This document shows, piece by piece, positions 1 to 10,904 of a stretch of 64,000 nucleotides of DNA. The position numbers and the translations under genes were made by a program. The DNA is from Slackia exigua ATCC 700122. GTDB taxonomy: Bacteria > Actinomycetota > Coriobacteriia > Coriobacteriales > Eggerthellaceae. A model generated the notes under the pieces. The model searched no databases. It worked only from the letters and a program-made list of their open reading frames with translations, and was not told the origin of the DNA. Position 1 is the stretch's first letter. Each line of letters starts with the position of its first letter. The stretch is taken from contig NZ_GG700630.1 of NCBI RefSeq assembly GCF_000162875.1, forward strand, positions 268,657 through 332,656, read 5' to 3'.

Positions 1-483
1 CCCCGGCATGCCGAGACCGGCAAGCAGTTCCCGTTCACGCGCCTCCATCTCTTCCGCCTCCTCGTCGCTGTGCACATGGTCCCAGCCGCACAGATGCAGC
101 AAACCATGCACGAGCAGGACACAAAGCTCCTCTTGAGGTGTGGTGCCGAACCGTTCGGTCTGCGCGCGGGCGACATCCGTCGCGATGATGACGTCGCCGA
201 GCAGGAACGTCTCTTCGTCCGGCATGCCCGATCCCTCGAAGACGTCGCCCTCGTCGAACGCGTCGTCCATGCCGTCGCACTCGAACGACAGGACGTCGGT
301 CGGGCGATCGATGCCGCGGAACTCCGCATTCAAACGCCGGATCTCGTCGTCGGAGACGAAGGCGATGCTCGCCTCGGTGCGCTCGGGCAGGCCTTCCCGG
401 CTGAGGACGTAGGCCGCAAGACCCTCGACGTCCACGGTTGAAACGAGGTCGGCGCCGTGCCGCACGTCGACGATGATGTTCAT
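1..483 (-). CDS. ybeY: Endoribonuclease YbeY (rRNA maturation), 3' end cut by window edge
   Basis: YbeY is a zinc-dependent endoribonuclease for 16S rRNA 3'-end maturation and late 70S quality control. The frame opens at the ATG at 483 (starts MNIIVDVRHGADL) and stays open to base 1, so 161 codons are visible and the stop lies outside. The family signature H-x3-H-x5-H is seen as HGLLHLCGWDH (complement of roughly 80-115), followed by an acidic E/E/M/E stretch as in the family C-terminus. Probably only a few residues are missing. It is the last visible gene of the hrcA-dnaJ-mtaB-dgkA-ybeY run, 67 bases after dgkA. Identification rests on the metal-binding motif and is secure. Confidence 0.93.
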   Translation of the reverse strand, partial: MNIIVDVRHGADLVSTVDVEGLAAYVLSREGLPERTEASIAFVSDDEIRRLNAEFRGIDRPTDVLSFECDGMDDAFDEGDVFEGSGMPDEETFLLGDVIIATDVARAQTERFGTTPQEELCVLLVHGLLHLCGWDHVHSDEEAEEMEARERELLAGLGMPG

Positions 484-550
484 GGATACCTTCTCTCTAT
501 CCGAAAGCAGCCGCGCCGCGTCGAAGGCGCCGGCGCGGACGGACTGCATG

Positions 551-1009
551 CTACCCGACGAGCCTGGCCAAAGCCGTTCCGAACACGATGAGCCCCACGA
601 CGACCGACATGCACGCGGCGATGAGGGCGGCGCCCGCCGCGCAGTCCTTGGCCGCCTTCGCGAGGGGATGGATTTCGGGCGAAGCAAGATCGACGGCGGC
701 TTCGAGCGCCGTGTTCATGGTTTCGAACGAGAGCACGACGCCGATGCACACGACGATGGCGGCCCACCCCTGCGCATCGACGCGCAGAAGCGCGGCTGCA
801 ACGAGCGCGCATACCGCGACGGCGACGTCGATGCGGAAGTTGCGCTCGCGCGATGCCGCACGGACCCCCTGCGCCGCATGGTAGAACGAGCGCGCAAGGG
901 AGTTTCCCGCCTTAAGCGATGCGCCGGTCGCCCCGGCAGCATCGGCGTCGCTGCGCGGCCGCTGCATCGGATGCGAAGACCCGTCGGATGCGGCCTTGTC
1001 CTCGATCAT
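551..1009 (-). CDS. dgkA: Diacylglycerol/undecaprenol kinase, small integral-membrane type
   Basis: About 152 residues, matching the small trimeric DgkA family that phosphorylates diacylglycerol or undecaprenol at the inner face of the membrane. The family core is visible: a helix with the ExxNTALExxVDL pattern (E96, N99, E103, D107) and a following KDCAAGA segment, with three hydrophobic helices around residues 60-75, 80-98 and 125-145. The start at 1009 is preferred over the ATG at 1030 because AAGGAG lies 8 bases upstream of it. Gram-positive members usually prefer undecaprenol, so lipid-carrier recycling is the more likely role (inference). It follows mtaB by about 50 bases and precedes ybeY. 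Confidence 0.9.
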   Translation of the reverse strand: MIEDKAASDGSSHPMQRPRSDADAAGATGASLKAGNSLARSFYHAAQGVRAASRERNFRIDVAVAVCALVAAALLRVDAQGWAAIVVCIGVVLSFETMNTALEAAVDLASPEIHPLAKAAKDCAAGAALIAACMSVVVGLIVFGTALARLVG

Positions 1010-1059
1010 GGCGTACGCTCCTTCCCTCATGCGCGGGCGTTCGGCGCCCTATGCCGATG

Positions 1060-2331
1060 CTACATCAAGACCTCGACCAAATCCCCCGCATTCGCGCCTT
1101 CAGGCGCCGGCACGCCGTAATAGCTTTCCGTCGTCGCGCGCGCGTGGGACTCGACCAGCGCGAGCTCCACGGTCCCTGCGCGCGAGGCCCGATCCTGAGC
1201 GCGCAGCTCGGCGCCCAGCGCCTCGAGCATGTGCGCGCGCTCGATCTTGACCGCCGACGGCACCTGGTCTCCGCGTGCGGCAGCCGGCGTGCCGCGTCGC
1301 GGGGAGTATCTGAACACATGCAGCTTCGAGAATCCGCACGTGCGCACAACATCGCAGGTCGACGCGAAATCCGCATCGGTTTCCCCGGGAAACCCCACGA
1401 TGACGTCGGTGGAAAGCGCGATACCGGGAATCCGCGCGCGCAGGCGGTCGACGAGGCCCGCGAAGCGCTGCGCCGAATACGGCCGCGCCATCTGGCGAAG
1501 GATCCGCGTCGACCCCGACTGGAGCGGAAGGTGGAGATGGCGGCACACGCGGCCGCCCGACGTCGCCATCACCTCGATCAGCGCGTCATCCACGCTCTGA
1601 GGTTCGATGGACGAGATGCGCAGACGCGTTTCGGGCGCGCATGAGAGCAGGCGCTCGGCGAGCGTTGCGAGCCCCGCATCGCCGCATCGGTACCGACCGA
1701 GGTTGATGCCTGAAAGCACGATCTCGCGCACGCCCGCCGCCCCGAGCGCCGAGACCTCGCGCTCGACGGCCGCGGCGTCGCGGGAACGGGATCTCCCGCG
1801 CGCGACATGCACGATGCAGAACGTGCAGGCGTTGTCGCAGCCATCCTGGATCTTGACGGGAACGCGCGTCGGAAACGATCCTCCGACACGTGCCGCCGCG
1901 GCATCGGAAAGCGCGAAGGACCGGTCGGCTTTCGCGGCGCATGAAGCGGGCTCGCGATCGCCTTGTGCGCCATGCGCGCCGATGCCTGTGAGATAGTCAT
2001 GCAGGGAAAGCCTCGGCACGACATCGACGCGTTCGCCCATGGCTTCGTACGTTGCCGGATCGATCGCGGATGCGCACCCGGTCACGACGACGCGGGCGTC
2101 GTCGGATGCCCGTAGGGCATGGCGCACGGCCTTGCGGGTCTTTTTCTCGGCCTCGCCCGTCACCGTGCAGGTGTTCACGACGATGAGATCGGCCGAAGAC
2201 GGATCGGCTTCGATGCCGCCCGAGCCAAGGAGCATGGACGCGACCTCGTCGCTTTCGACACGGTTGACCTTGCACCCCAGGTTGACGATTGAAAAGCGCA
2301 GGCCAGCCTCGAACGCGTCAGTTGAATGCAT
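1060..2331 (-). CDS. mtaB: tRNA t6A37 methylthiotransferase MtaB
   Basis: Radical-SAM methylthiotransferase that converts t6A37 to ms2t6A37 in tRNAs reading ANN codons. The 423 residues contain the UPF0004 N-terminal cluster cysteines (C20, C55, C86), the radical-SAM CxxxCxxC at C165/C169/C172 (CDNACTFC) and a C-terminal TRAM-like region. The CDNACTFC form is characteristic of MtaB/YqeV rather than MiaB or RimO. The start ATG overlaps the end of dnaJ by 14 bases, so the two are translationally coupled. The usual Gram-positive dnaJ-rsmE-mtaB order is seen here without rsmE. Confidence 0.93.
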   Translation of the reverse strand: MHSTDAFEAGLRFSIVNLGCKVNRVESDEVASMLLGSGGIEADPSSADLIVVNTCTVTGEAEKKTRKAVRHALRASDDARVVVTGCASAIDPATYEAMGERVDVVPRLSLHDYLTGIGAHGAQGDREPASCAAKADRSFALSDAAAARVGGSFPTRVPVKIQDGCDNACTFCIVHVARGRSRSRDAAAVEREVSALGAAGVREIVLSGINLGRYRCGDAGLATLAERLLSCAPETRLRISSIEPQSVDDALIEVMATSGGRVCRHLHLPLQSGSTRILRQMARPYSAQRFAGLVDRLRARIPGIALSTDVIVGFPGETDADFASTCDVVRTCGFSKLHVFRYSPRRGTPAAARGDQVPSAVKIERAHMLEALGAELRAQDRASRAGTVELALVESHARATTESYYGVPAPEGANAGDLVEVLM

Positions 2332-3442
2332 CGCGCAGCTTCTGCAGCGGCGTACGCGGGGCGGCGACGTCTTCGCCGAACTCCTGGGCCACCGACTCGA
2401 GCATCTCGCGCTGTTTGCGCGTCACCTTCTTGGGAATGGTGACCGAAACGTGCGCATACAGATCGCCGCGCATATCGCTGTTCAGGCGCGGCATGCCGGC
2501 GCTCTTCACGCGGATGACCTGATCGTTCTGGCATCCTTCGGGAATGCGGATCTTGACCTTCTCGCCTTCGAAGATGCCCGATATCTCGACATCGGCCCCG
2601 AGTATGGCCTGGATGAAGCTTGCGTTGATGCGCGCATGCAGGTTGTCGCCGTCGCGCTCGAAGAACTCGTGCGGCTGGATGCGGCAGGTCACGATAAGGT
2701 CGCCCGCCGCAGCGCCGCGGATGCCGGCCTCGCCGAACCCGCTCACGCGCAGCTGCTGCCCTTCGCGGATCCCCGCAGGAACCTCGACGCTCACGTGCTG
2801 GCGGTCGGGCACGCGTCCCTGGCCGCCGCATTCCTCGCAGGGATTGTCGATGATGCGGCCCGTGCCGCCGCAGCGTCCGCAGGTCGTTTCCGTGCGCATG
2901 TCGCCGAGGAAGGTGCGCTGGACCGTGGTCACGCGCCCGCGGCCGTGGCAGTCGGGGCAGTCGACCTCGTGCGAACCCTCGGGACGGCCCGTGCCGCCGC
3001 AGGCATCGCAGGGCGCAAGGCGGTCGTAGACGATTTCCTTCTTGACGCCCGTCGCGACCTCCTCGAGCGTCAGGCGCAGGCCGACGCCCATGTCGCGTCC
3101 CTCGCGGCGCGTCGTCGTGCGTCCTCCCGCAGCGCCTCCGAAAAAGGTCGAGAAGATATCGCCCATGCCGAAGCCGCCGAACATGTCGTCGAAATCGACC
3201 GTGCCGTAACCGCCCGTGCCCGAAGCGCCCGGAATGGTGCCGAAGCGGTCGTACTGGGCGCGCTTCTGCGCGTCGGATAGCACGTCGTATGCCTCGTTCA
3301 GCTCTTTGAACTGCTCTTCCGCATTGGGTGCCTTGTTGACGTCGGGATGCAGCGTGCGCGCCTTGCGACGAAACGCCTTCTTGATCTCGTCGTCGGTGGC
3401 CCCCTTGGAGACACCGAGCACCTCGTACAGGTCTTTTGCCAT
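2318..3442 (-). CDS. dnaJ: Chaperone protein DnaJ (Hsp40)
   Basis: Co-chaperone that stimulates the DnaK ATPase and hands over unfolded substrates. The 374 residues show the full class I layout: J domain with HPD at 32-34, a Gly/Phe-rich linker, four CxxCxGxG zinc repeats (CDACGGTG, CPDCHGRG, CGRCGGTG, CEECGGQG) and the C-terminal beta domains. The start at 3442 is preferred to the ATG at 3451 because AAAGG sits about 9 bases upstream of the former but touches the latter. It lies 15 bases after hrcA and so should share the CIRCE-controlled promoter. No dnaK or grpE is in the window. Confidence 0.96.
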   Translation of the reverse strand: MAKDLYEVLGVSKGATDDEIKKAFRRKARTLHPDVNKAPNAEEQFKELNEAYDVLSDAQKRAQYDRFGTIPGASGTGGYGTVDFDDMFGGFGMGDIFSTFFGGAAGGRTTTRREGRDMGVGLRLTLEEVATGVKKEIVYDRLAPCDACGGTGRPEGSHEVDCPDCHGRGRVTTVQRTFLGDMRTETTCGRCGGTGRIIDNPCEECGGQGRVPDRQHVSVEVPAGIREGQQLRVSGFGEAGIRGAAAGDLIVTCRIQPHEFFERDGDNLHARINASFIQAILGADVEISGIFEGEKVKIRIPEGCQNDQVIRVKSAGMPRLNSDMRGDLYAHVSVTIPKKVTRKQREMLESVAQEFGEDVAAPRTPLQKLRDAFN

Positions 3443-3457
3443 GTCAGGCATACCTTT

Positions 3458-4456
3458 CTACAGATCTTGCAGGGCGCGCTTCGCGGAGCGAACGGCCTTG
3501 ATCACATTCGAATAATTCATGCGCGTCGGCCCGATGACGGCGACGATGCCCTGCGAGGGACCCGACCCGTACGGCGCGGCGACGACCGAGACGCCCGAGA
3601 ACGCTTCGTCCCCGTTTTCCGACCCGATCGAAACGCTCACGTCATCGAGCGCGTCGGAACGGTCGAACAGCCTCATGAGGACGGTGTCGTCCTCGAGCAC
3701 CTGGAGAAGCGGCAGGGCGAAGCTCGTCCGGCTGAACTCGGGCTTGCGCAAAAGGGACGACAGCCCCAGGCTATGCAGGCGCGCGGAATCCTCCTGATGG
3801 AGGCAGATGACGATCTCGTCGAGGATCGTCCGGCCGAGCGCCCCCGAAAGCACGCCCGAACCCGTCGGGGCCGATGCCTTCATATCGACGACCGACCGCC
3901 CCGCGATGGCGGCGTTGATGGCGTTCTGCACGGCGGCAAGGTCGCCCGCGTCCACGTCGGAAGCGAAATCGACCGAACGGTTGAAGACCTGCCCGTCGTC
4001 GGTCACCACGACGACGAGCGCGCAGCGGGCCGACATCGACACGAGCGACACCTGCTTGACGCGGGCGCCGATCACGGACGGCGCGAGCACGACGGACAGC
4101 GAATCGGTCAGATGAGACAAAGCCTCGGACACTTTGTCCATAAGGCCGTCGGCCTCGGCGGCCGCATGCCGAAGCTCGTCGAAGACAGGCAAAAGCGCCT
4201 CTTCGCCGTATTCGCGCTTGAGAAGGTCGTCCACGAGGGCGCGATAGCCGATGTCGGTCGGGATCCGCCCGGAAGAGGTGTGGGGGGAGCGGAGATACCC
4301 CTCGCCTTCGAGGACCGAAAGCTCGTTTCTGACCGTTGCAGGAGAAACCCCCAGCTCGTATCGGTCGACAAGCGTGCGCGAGCCGACGGGCTGGGCATAC
4401 GCGACGTATTCCTCTATCAGGGCTTCGAGAACCCTCTGCCTTCTGCTCGACAGCAT
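3458..4456 (-). CDS. hrcA: Heat-inducible transcription repressor HrcA
   Basis: HrcA represses chaperone operons by binding CIRCE inverted repeats and is kept active by GroEL. The 332 residues begin with a winged-helix domain (MLSSRRQRVLEALIEEY... through VSPATVRNELSVLEGEGYL, a typical HrcA recognition helix) and continue with the GAF-like HrcA domain. A degenerate CIRCE overlapping the promoter lies upstream at 4541-4567, consistent with autorepression. First gene of the hrcA-dnaJ-mtaB-dgkA-ybeY transcription unit. Confidence 0.95.
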   Translation of the reverse strand: MLSSRRQRVLEALIEEYVAYAQPVGSRTLVDRYELGVSPATVRNELSVLEGEGYLRSPHTSSGRIPTDIGYRALVDDLLKREYGEEALLPVFDELRHAAAEADGLMDKVSEALSHLTDSLSVVLAPSVIGARVKQVSLVSMSARCALVVVVTDDGQVFNRSVDFASDVDAGDLAAVQNAINAAIAGRSVVDMKASAPTGSGVLSGALGRTILDEIVICLHQEDSARLHSLGLSSLLRKPEFSRTSFALPLLQVLEDDTVLMRLFDRSDALDDVSVSIGSENGDEAFSGVSVVAAPYGSGPSQGIVAVIGPTRMNYSNVIKAVRSAKRALQDL

Positions 4457-4537
4457 GCCTGCACCCCCCTTGCTCCGTACGGCGCCCGATGATACATCCG
4501 CGCATGGCGCCGATGCCGGCCCATGCGTGCATGGGTG

Positions 4538-4567
4538 ATTCTAGCAGCCGAATGCCATAAGTGCTAA
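4538..4567 (-). promoter_or_regulatory. hrcA promoter overlapping a CIRCE-like operator
   Basis: A degenerate CIRCE element occupies 4541-4567. The right arm AAGTGCTAA (4559-4567) matches GAGTGCTAA at 8 of 9, the left arm CTAGCAGCC (4541-4549) matches TTAGCACTC at 6 of 9, and the spacer is exactly 9 bases. On the minus strand a -35-like TTAGCA (4562-4567) and a -10 TAGAAT (4538-4543), separated by 18 bases, lie inside the two arms. HrcA bound here would cover the promoter. The arms are imperfect, so the operator call is moderate. Confidence 0.65.
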
Positions 4568-4666
4568 AGAGAGCATCAAAAGTTACGGTTCCGACACCGA
4601 TGCGCCACGTCATGCTCGAAAAGCCGCGCGAACCGGCCGTTCGGCCCCGAGGGGGCCGGCCTCTCC

Positions 4667-5734
4667 TCAGACGCCGCGATACGCCCGGTCTTCTTCCTCG
4701 ATGCGCGCGGCATCGGCGAGCAGCTCGTCGAGCACGCGGTCGAAGTCGTCCACGGTGACGCAGGCGTTCAAAGCGGCCCGCGCGCGCGACGCGCCCGGCA
4801 CGCCATGGAGATACCACATCACGTGCTTGCGCATGTACACGACCGTGTTGCCGAGCCGGGACGAGAGCAGGTGAATGTGCCTGCGCGCCATCTCGACGCG
4901 ATCCTGCCGCGTCGGATCGGGCGCGGGCGGCATCCCGTCGAGCACCCGTCGGACGTCCGCGAAGATCCAGGGATTGCCTTGGGCGCCGCGGGCGATCATC
5001 ACGCCGTCGCAGCCGGTCGCCCGGACCATATCCGCCGCCGAGGCGCCGGAGACGATGTCGCCGTTGCCGATGACGGGAACGGACAGGGCCGCTTTAACGC
5101 GCGCGACGCATTCCCACTCCGAAGGACCGCGATACATCTGGGCCGCCGTGCGCCCGTGCACGGTGACGGCGGCCGCCCCGGCGTCCTCCATGCGCAGGCC
5201 GAAATCGACCGCCGTTTCCTCCTCGGCGCCGAATCCGCGACGGAATTTGACGGTGACCGGGCACGATACGGCGCGGGCGACATCGCGGACGATCGAGGCG
5301 GCCAGGTCCTGATCGCGCATGAGGGCGGAACCGTCGCCCTTCTTGACGATCTTATGCGCCGGACATCCCATATTGATGTCGATGAGCGCGAGCGCGTCTC
5401 CGAGCTCGTCTTCCACCCAGGCCGCCTCGCGCGCCATGACCTTAGGCTCATGGCCGAAAAGCTGTATGGCGACGCGGCGCTCCCCTTCCGCGAGGTCGAG
5501 CAGATGACGCGTCTTCTCGTTGGCGAAGGAAAGCGCCTTGGACGAGATCATCTCGGTATATGTGAGATCACAGCCTTGCTCGAGGCAAAGCCGGCGAAAC
5601 ACGATATCATTGACGCCCGCCATGGGCGCAAGAAGCGCAGGCGTGCGTCCTTCGAAGAGAAACCGCAGGCCGGGATGCAAGCGCGCGGATCTCGCCGCGC
5701 AGGCATCAAGGCGCGAGCTCGTAGATTCGTCCAT
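4667..5734 (-). CDS. dusB: tRNA-dihydrouridine synthase (DusB-type)
   Basis: FMN-dependent reduction of uridine to dihydrouridine in the tRNA D-loop. The 355 residues contain the FMN-barrel opening LLAPMAGVNDIVFRRL, the catalytic-cysteine motif NMGCPAHKIVKKGDGSAL, the phosphate-binding GNGDI and GVMIARGAQGNPW segments, and a helical C-terminal domain. Members of this kind in Gram-positives are usually annotated DusB; exact target positions cannot be read from sequence. The start overlaps hemW by 29 bases. Its stop lies about 100 bases before the hrcA promoter, on the same strand. Confidence 0.92.
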   Translation of the reverse strand: MDESTSSRLDACAARSARLHPGLRFLFEGRTPALLAPMAGVNDIVFRRLCLEQGCDLTYTEMISSKALSFANEKTRHLLDLAEGERRVAIQLFGHEPKVMAREAAWVEDELGDALALIDINMGCPAHKIVKKGDGSALMRDQDLAASIVRDVARAVSCPVTVKFRRGFGAEEETAVDFGLRMEDAGAAAVTVHGRTAAQMYRGPSEWECVARVKAALSVPVIGNGDIVSGASAADMVRATGCDGVMIARGAQGNPWIFADVRRVLDGMPPAPDPTRQDRVEMARRHIHLLSSRLGNTVVYMRKHVMWYLHGVPGASRARAALNACVTVDDFDRVLDELLADAARIEEEDRAYRGV

Positions 5735-6817
5735 AGACTTCGTTTCCTAACAGCCACCCGCCGAGGGTCGGCCTGTATCGTCCTTCTTCCTTGCGTACGA
5801 GCCTGTCGCGCACGAGGGAATGGAACACCTCGAGCGCACGCGGCACCAGGAGCGCGGCGGCGCGCAGCTCTTCTTCCGACACGCCCTGGGCCATGCGCAT
5901 GCGCATCATCAGATCCTCCACGACCATCTGGCGACGGTCGAGCTCGTCCACGACGGCGCCGTCCTGCACGCGCACGCGATGCGAGGCATCCTGGTCCATC
6001 GTGACGGCGGACACCCCCAGTCCGAGATACGGCACGCCTGTCCAGTAGGCCTTGTTGTGCCGGCATTCGAACCCGTCGCGCGCGTAGCTCGCGACCTCGT
6101 AGCGATGGAAGCCCTCAGGCTCGAGCACGTTGGGCGCCATGCCCATCATGAGGGCCTCTTCATCCTGGTTCGCATCGCGCATGCGGCCCTCTTCGACGAG
6201 TCGGTCGAAGGGCGTGCCTTCCTCTATGGAAAGCGGATAGACGCTTACGTGCGCCACGCCCAGGCGCACGGCCTCGGAAACATCGGACAGGAACATATCG
6301 GGCGTCTGGCCGGGGATGCCGCACATGAGATCGATCGACACGTTGTCGAATCGTTCGCGCGCCATGGCGACGGCCGCGCGGGCCGCCTGGCCGTCATGGA
6401 CGCGGTCAACGGTGCGCAGGATGCCGTCGTCGAAGCTCTGCACGCCGATGGACAGGCGGTTCACGCCGAGCGCGTAGATATCGCGCACGAGCTCGGGCGT
6501 CAGGCTCTCGGGATTCGCTTCCATCGAGCATTCGACCTCGGTCGTCAGGTTCATGGACACGCCCAGCGTATAGAGCAGGTTCGACAGGTGCTTCGAGCCG
6601 ACATGGCTCGGCGTGCCGCCGCCGATGTAGACCGTCTCGATGGAAGCGAGGTCGCCCGCCTTCGATGCGCGCCGGATGTCGAGGATGAGGCGCTCGATGT
6701 ATTCCCCCACCTCGGCGGCGTCGCCCGGCACGGCTGACGTCGCGAAATCGCAGTACGCGCAGCGATGCGCGCAGAACGGTATATGGATGTAGAGCGCCCG
6801 ATACGGATCGTGTTCGA

Positions 6818-6821
<4 letters not shown>
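5706..6821 (-). CDS. hemW: Radical-SAM heme chaperone HemW (HemN-like)
   Basis: HemW binds heme and a [4Fe-4S] cluster and inserts heme into target proteins; it is often misnamed coproporphyrinogen dehydrogenase. The 371 residues start [11 protein letters not shown] and carry CxxxCxxC at C17/C21/C24 (CAHRCAYC), the GGGTPS SAM-binding segment, [21 protein letters not shown] and a C-terminal HemN-like domain. The start at 6821 overlaps the lepA stop as ATGA; an in-frame extension further upstream lies inside lepA and is unlikely. It lacks the long N-terminal region of true HemN, and the window's own heme operon uses another chemistry, which favours the chaperone role. Confidence 0.88.
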
Positions 6822-8623
<1,802 letters not shown>

Positions 8624-8691
8624 TGATGCTCGCGTTTCTGGGATAGGGGCGGTCGTGGACGCATCGAAGCGGACGTGAGGATTATACGCGG

Positions 8692-9297
8692 TCAGAGCCG
8701 CCGCGAAGCCTTCTCGTTATGCACGGAGTCCTGCATGAGCGCCTTGAGGGCATCGATGCCCGTGCCCTTCTCCGACGAGCATGCGATGACGGGGATGTCG
8801 GCGCCGAGACCGAGCTGGCGGCGAAGGGCGGACACGGCGGAGAAGGCCTTGCTGCGGCTGAGCTTGTCGGCCTTCGTGAGCACGATGACGAACGGCAGGT
8901 CGTAACGGATGAGGAATTCGATCATCTGGACATCGAGCGCGGTGGCCGGGTGACGTATGTCGACAAGCGAGACCACGAGCGCGAAACGACGGTCGGATTC
9001 GAAATAGGCGCTCATGAGGCGGCGCCAACGTGCGATCTCGGCCTTCGAGACCTTCGCGAAGCCGTAGCCCGGCAGATCGACGAAGTCGGCGTCTTCGGCG
9101 GTGAAGAAGTTGACCGCAGCCGTCTTGCCCGGCGTCTGGGATACCTTCGCAAGCCTCTTGCGATTGAACAGACGGTTGAGAAGCGACGATTTCCCCACGT
9201 TCGAACGCCCGGCGAAGACGATCTCGGGGCGAAGCGATAAGGGAATTTGATCAGGCGTGGCGTACGACGCCTTGAATTCGACCGTGTTGAAATTCAT
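8692..9297 (-). CDS. engB: Ribosome-biogenesis GTP-binding protein YsxC/EngB
   Basis: Small essential GTPase acting in 50S subunit assembly. The 201 residues include the P-loop GRSNVGKSS (30-38), a G2/G3 region with [11 protein letters not shown] and [12 protein letters not shown], and [11 protein letters not shown] (NKxD equivalent), all in family order. GGAGG lies just before the ATG. It is divergent from rpsT, with a 199-base region between their starts. The 68-base gap to lepA suggests possible co-transcription. Confidence 0.95.
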   Translation of the reverse strand: MNFNTVEFKASYATPDQIPLSLRPEIVFAGRSNVGKSSLLNRLFNRKRLAKVSQTPGKTAAVNFFTAEDADFVDLPGYGFAKVSKAEIARWRRLMSAYFESDRRFALVVSLVDIRHPATALDVQMIEFLIRYDLPFVIVLTKADKLSRSKAFSAVSALRRQLGLGADIPVIACSSEKGTGIDALKALMQDSVHNEKASRRL

Positions 9298-9409
9298 GGT
9301 ATCCTCCGTCTATGCGCGGCGGGCGCCCGCCCTCAGGCTTCGGCCGCAGCGGAATCGGCGTGCGCGTGTCCGATGGTGTCGATGTAGTGAATCGCGAATA
9401 TCGGCGCAC

Positions 9410-9441
9410 CTACCATAGCAAAGCATCTTCCCCTATGGTAG
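9410..9441. promoter_or_regulatory. Perfect inverted repeat at the rpsT promoter
   Basis: CTACCATAG (9410-9418) and CTATGGTAG (9433-9441) are exact 9-base reverse complements around a 14-base spacer. The right arm runs into TAGAAT (9439-9444), the best -10 candidate for rpsT, which lies 53 bases before its GTG start. The arrangement could be an operator for a dimeric regulator or an RNA-level hairpin. No convincing -35 is seen. Confidence 0.45.
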
Positions 9442-9496
9442 AATCGCTAGGTTTTCGCTGAGAGATTGTACTATTCATATATCGGAGGAATGAACT

Positions 9497-9790
9497 GTGG
9501 CGAATATCAAAAGTCAGAAAAAGCGTATCCTGACCAACGAGAAGGCTCGTATGCGCAACAAGGCCGTCAAGTCCGAGCTCAAGACCGCCGTGCGCGCCGC
9601 GCGCGAAGCCGTCGAGGCCAAGGACGGCGTTGCCGCATACAAGACCGCGCTGCATGCATGCCGCCTGCTCGACAAGGCCGCCAGCAAGGGCATCATTCAC
9701 AAGAACCAGGCCGCCAACCGCAAGAGCGGCGTCATGAAGCTGGCGAACACGATCGTCACCGACGCCGATCGCGCCGCAGCCAACGACTAA
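9497..9790 (+). CDS. rpsT: 30S ribosomal protein S20
   Basis: S20 binds 16S rRNA early in 30S assembly. The 97 residues show the typical lysine/arginine-rich start [20 protein letters not shown] and the ending [15 protein letters not shown]...KLAN. Translation starts at GTG with GGAGGAATGAACT upstream. A non-AUG start is reminiscent of E. coli rpsT, where a weak initiation codon serves autoregulation. It is the only well-supported plus-strand protein gene in the window and faces holA across a bidirectional terminator. Confidence 0.97.
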   Translation: MANIKSQKKRILTNEKARMRNKAVKSELKTAVRAAREAVEAKDGVAAYKTALHACRLLDKAASKGIIHKNQAANRKSGVMKLANTIVTDADRAAAND

Positions 9791-9862
9791 TTCCTCACGC
9801 GCTTTCATCGAAAGCTCGGTTCGACGCACGCCGAACCGCATGGAAGATATGCTCGATACCTG

Positions 9863-9890
9863 AAAAGCCCCGCGTTCGCGGGGCTTTTTT
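9863..9890. terminator. Bidirectional intrinsic terminator between rpsT and holA
   Basis: An 11-base perfect stem AAAAGCCCCGC/GCGGGGCTTTT with a GTTC loop, followed by further T on the plus strand and flanked by A on the left, so it reads as a terminator in both directions. It lies between the convergent rpsT and holA genes. Confidence 0.92.
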
Positions 9891-9937
9891 CACGTTTCAC
9901 GCGCAAAGAGCGTTCATCCTCGCCCGTATCGAATGCC

Positions 9938-10894
9938 TTACGATCCGACGATCGAGGATTCCATCCAGTCGAGGAACGCATCGTCCTGGTCGGCGCCCGA
10001 CTTCATGGCCCTATCGGCATCACGGGCGGCGATAAGCGCTTCTTTCAGTTCTTCGGCGGTCCACAAGCGCGTCCACGAGGCATGGTTCTTGAGCTTCCAC
10101 GCCGGCACGCCGAGACGCTGCACAAGATCGTTCGGCAACGATCCGCCTCGTGCCGCAAGCGCGCGCCACATAATCAGTTCGCGCAGGCGCGCGACGCACC
10201 GCGCGAGCATGATGACAGGCGAATCGTCGAGATGCGCATAGAGGGCGAGGCATCGGGGCAGATCGCGCGAGGCGAAAGCGTCCACGAAATCCCAATATTT
10301 GGTCTTGGACGTATGGGCGACGAGCGCCTCGATCGCGGATGCGCCGATCGGGGCCTTGGAAGGATGCGCAAGGGCGATTTTATGCAGCTCGGCATCGAGG
10401 GCGACGGTATTCTCCCCCACAAGCTCGACGAGACGCGTCGCCGCTGCGAGGGAGATGGCGATTCCGTGCGTCGCGGCCATATCCCGCACGCGGGAAGGAA
10501 GCTCGTGCCTCTTCAAGGGAGCGCAATCGATGACCGCGCTCTTCCCCAGCTTGGAAGCGGCCTTGTAGAGCGCAGCGCTCTTGGGGACCTTCGCGCCTAC
10601 GAGGGCCAGGACCGTCGACGGCGACGGGTTTCCCAGATACTCGACGAGAGCGGAGACCGACTGCTTCTTCATGGCATCCACGCCGCGCACGAGCACGAGG
10701 CGGACGCTGCTCGCGAACGGAAGGGTGTTGCACGCCGCGATGACGTCCGCGCCTTCGGCCGCAGATTCGAAGACGTCGAGGTTGAAGTCTATGTCGCCGC
10801 GTGCGGCGACGTTCGCTTGGAGACGTTCCAGAACGCGTTCGCGCTTGAGTTCGTCCTCGCCGACGATGAGATATGCAGGAAGCAGTTCAGCCAT
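9938..10894 (-). CDS. holA: DNA polymerase III subunit delta (HolA)
   Basis: Clamp-loader subunit that opens the beta sliding clamp. The 318 residues begin MAELLPAYLIVGEDELKRERVLERL, the standard HolA start, and continue with FDLD/F-type beta-binding and AAA-like segments (NTLPFASSVRLVLVRGVDAM) and a helical C-terminal collar. It is placed after comEC by 10 bases, matching the common Gram-positive order comEA-comEC-holA-rpsT, although rpsT is here on the opposite strand. Confidence 0.94.
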   Translation of the reverse strand: MAELLPAYLIVGEDELKRERVLERLQANVAARGDIDFNLDVFESAAEGADVIAACNTLPFASSVRLVLVRGVDAMKKQSVSALVEYLGNPSPSTVLALVGAKVPKSAALYKAASKLGKSAVIDCAPLKRHELPSRVRDMAATHGIAISLAAATRLVELVGENTVALDAELHKIALAHPSKAPIGASAIEALVAHTSKTKYWDFVDAFASRDLPRCLALYAHLDDSPVIMLARCVARLRELIMWRALAARGGSLPNDLVQRLGVPAWKLKNHASWTRLWTAEELKEALIAARDADRAMKSGADQDDAFLDWMESSIVGS

Positions 10895-10904
10895 GCTGAC
10901 AAGT

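Noticed and set aside
2039-3280. Long plus-strand open frame opposite dnaJ and mtaB
   Set aside because: Composition is rich in Ala, Arg, His and Asp without any family motif, and it mirrors the minus-strand genes. It is a GC-bias shadow frame.
9410-9841. 143-codon minus-strand frame opposite rpsT
   Set aside because: It overlaps rpsT and its terminator; the S20 sequence is unambiguous.
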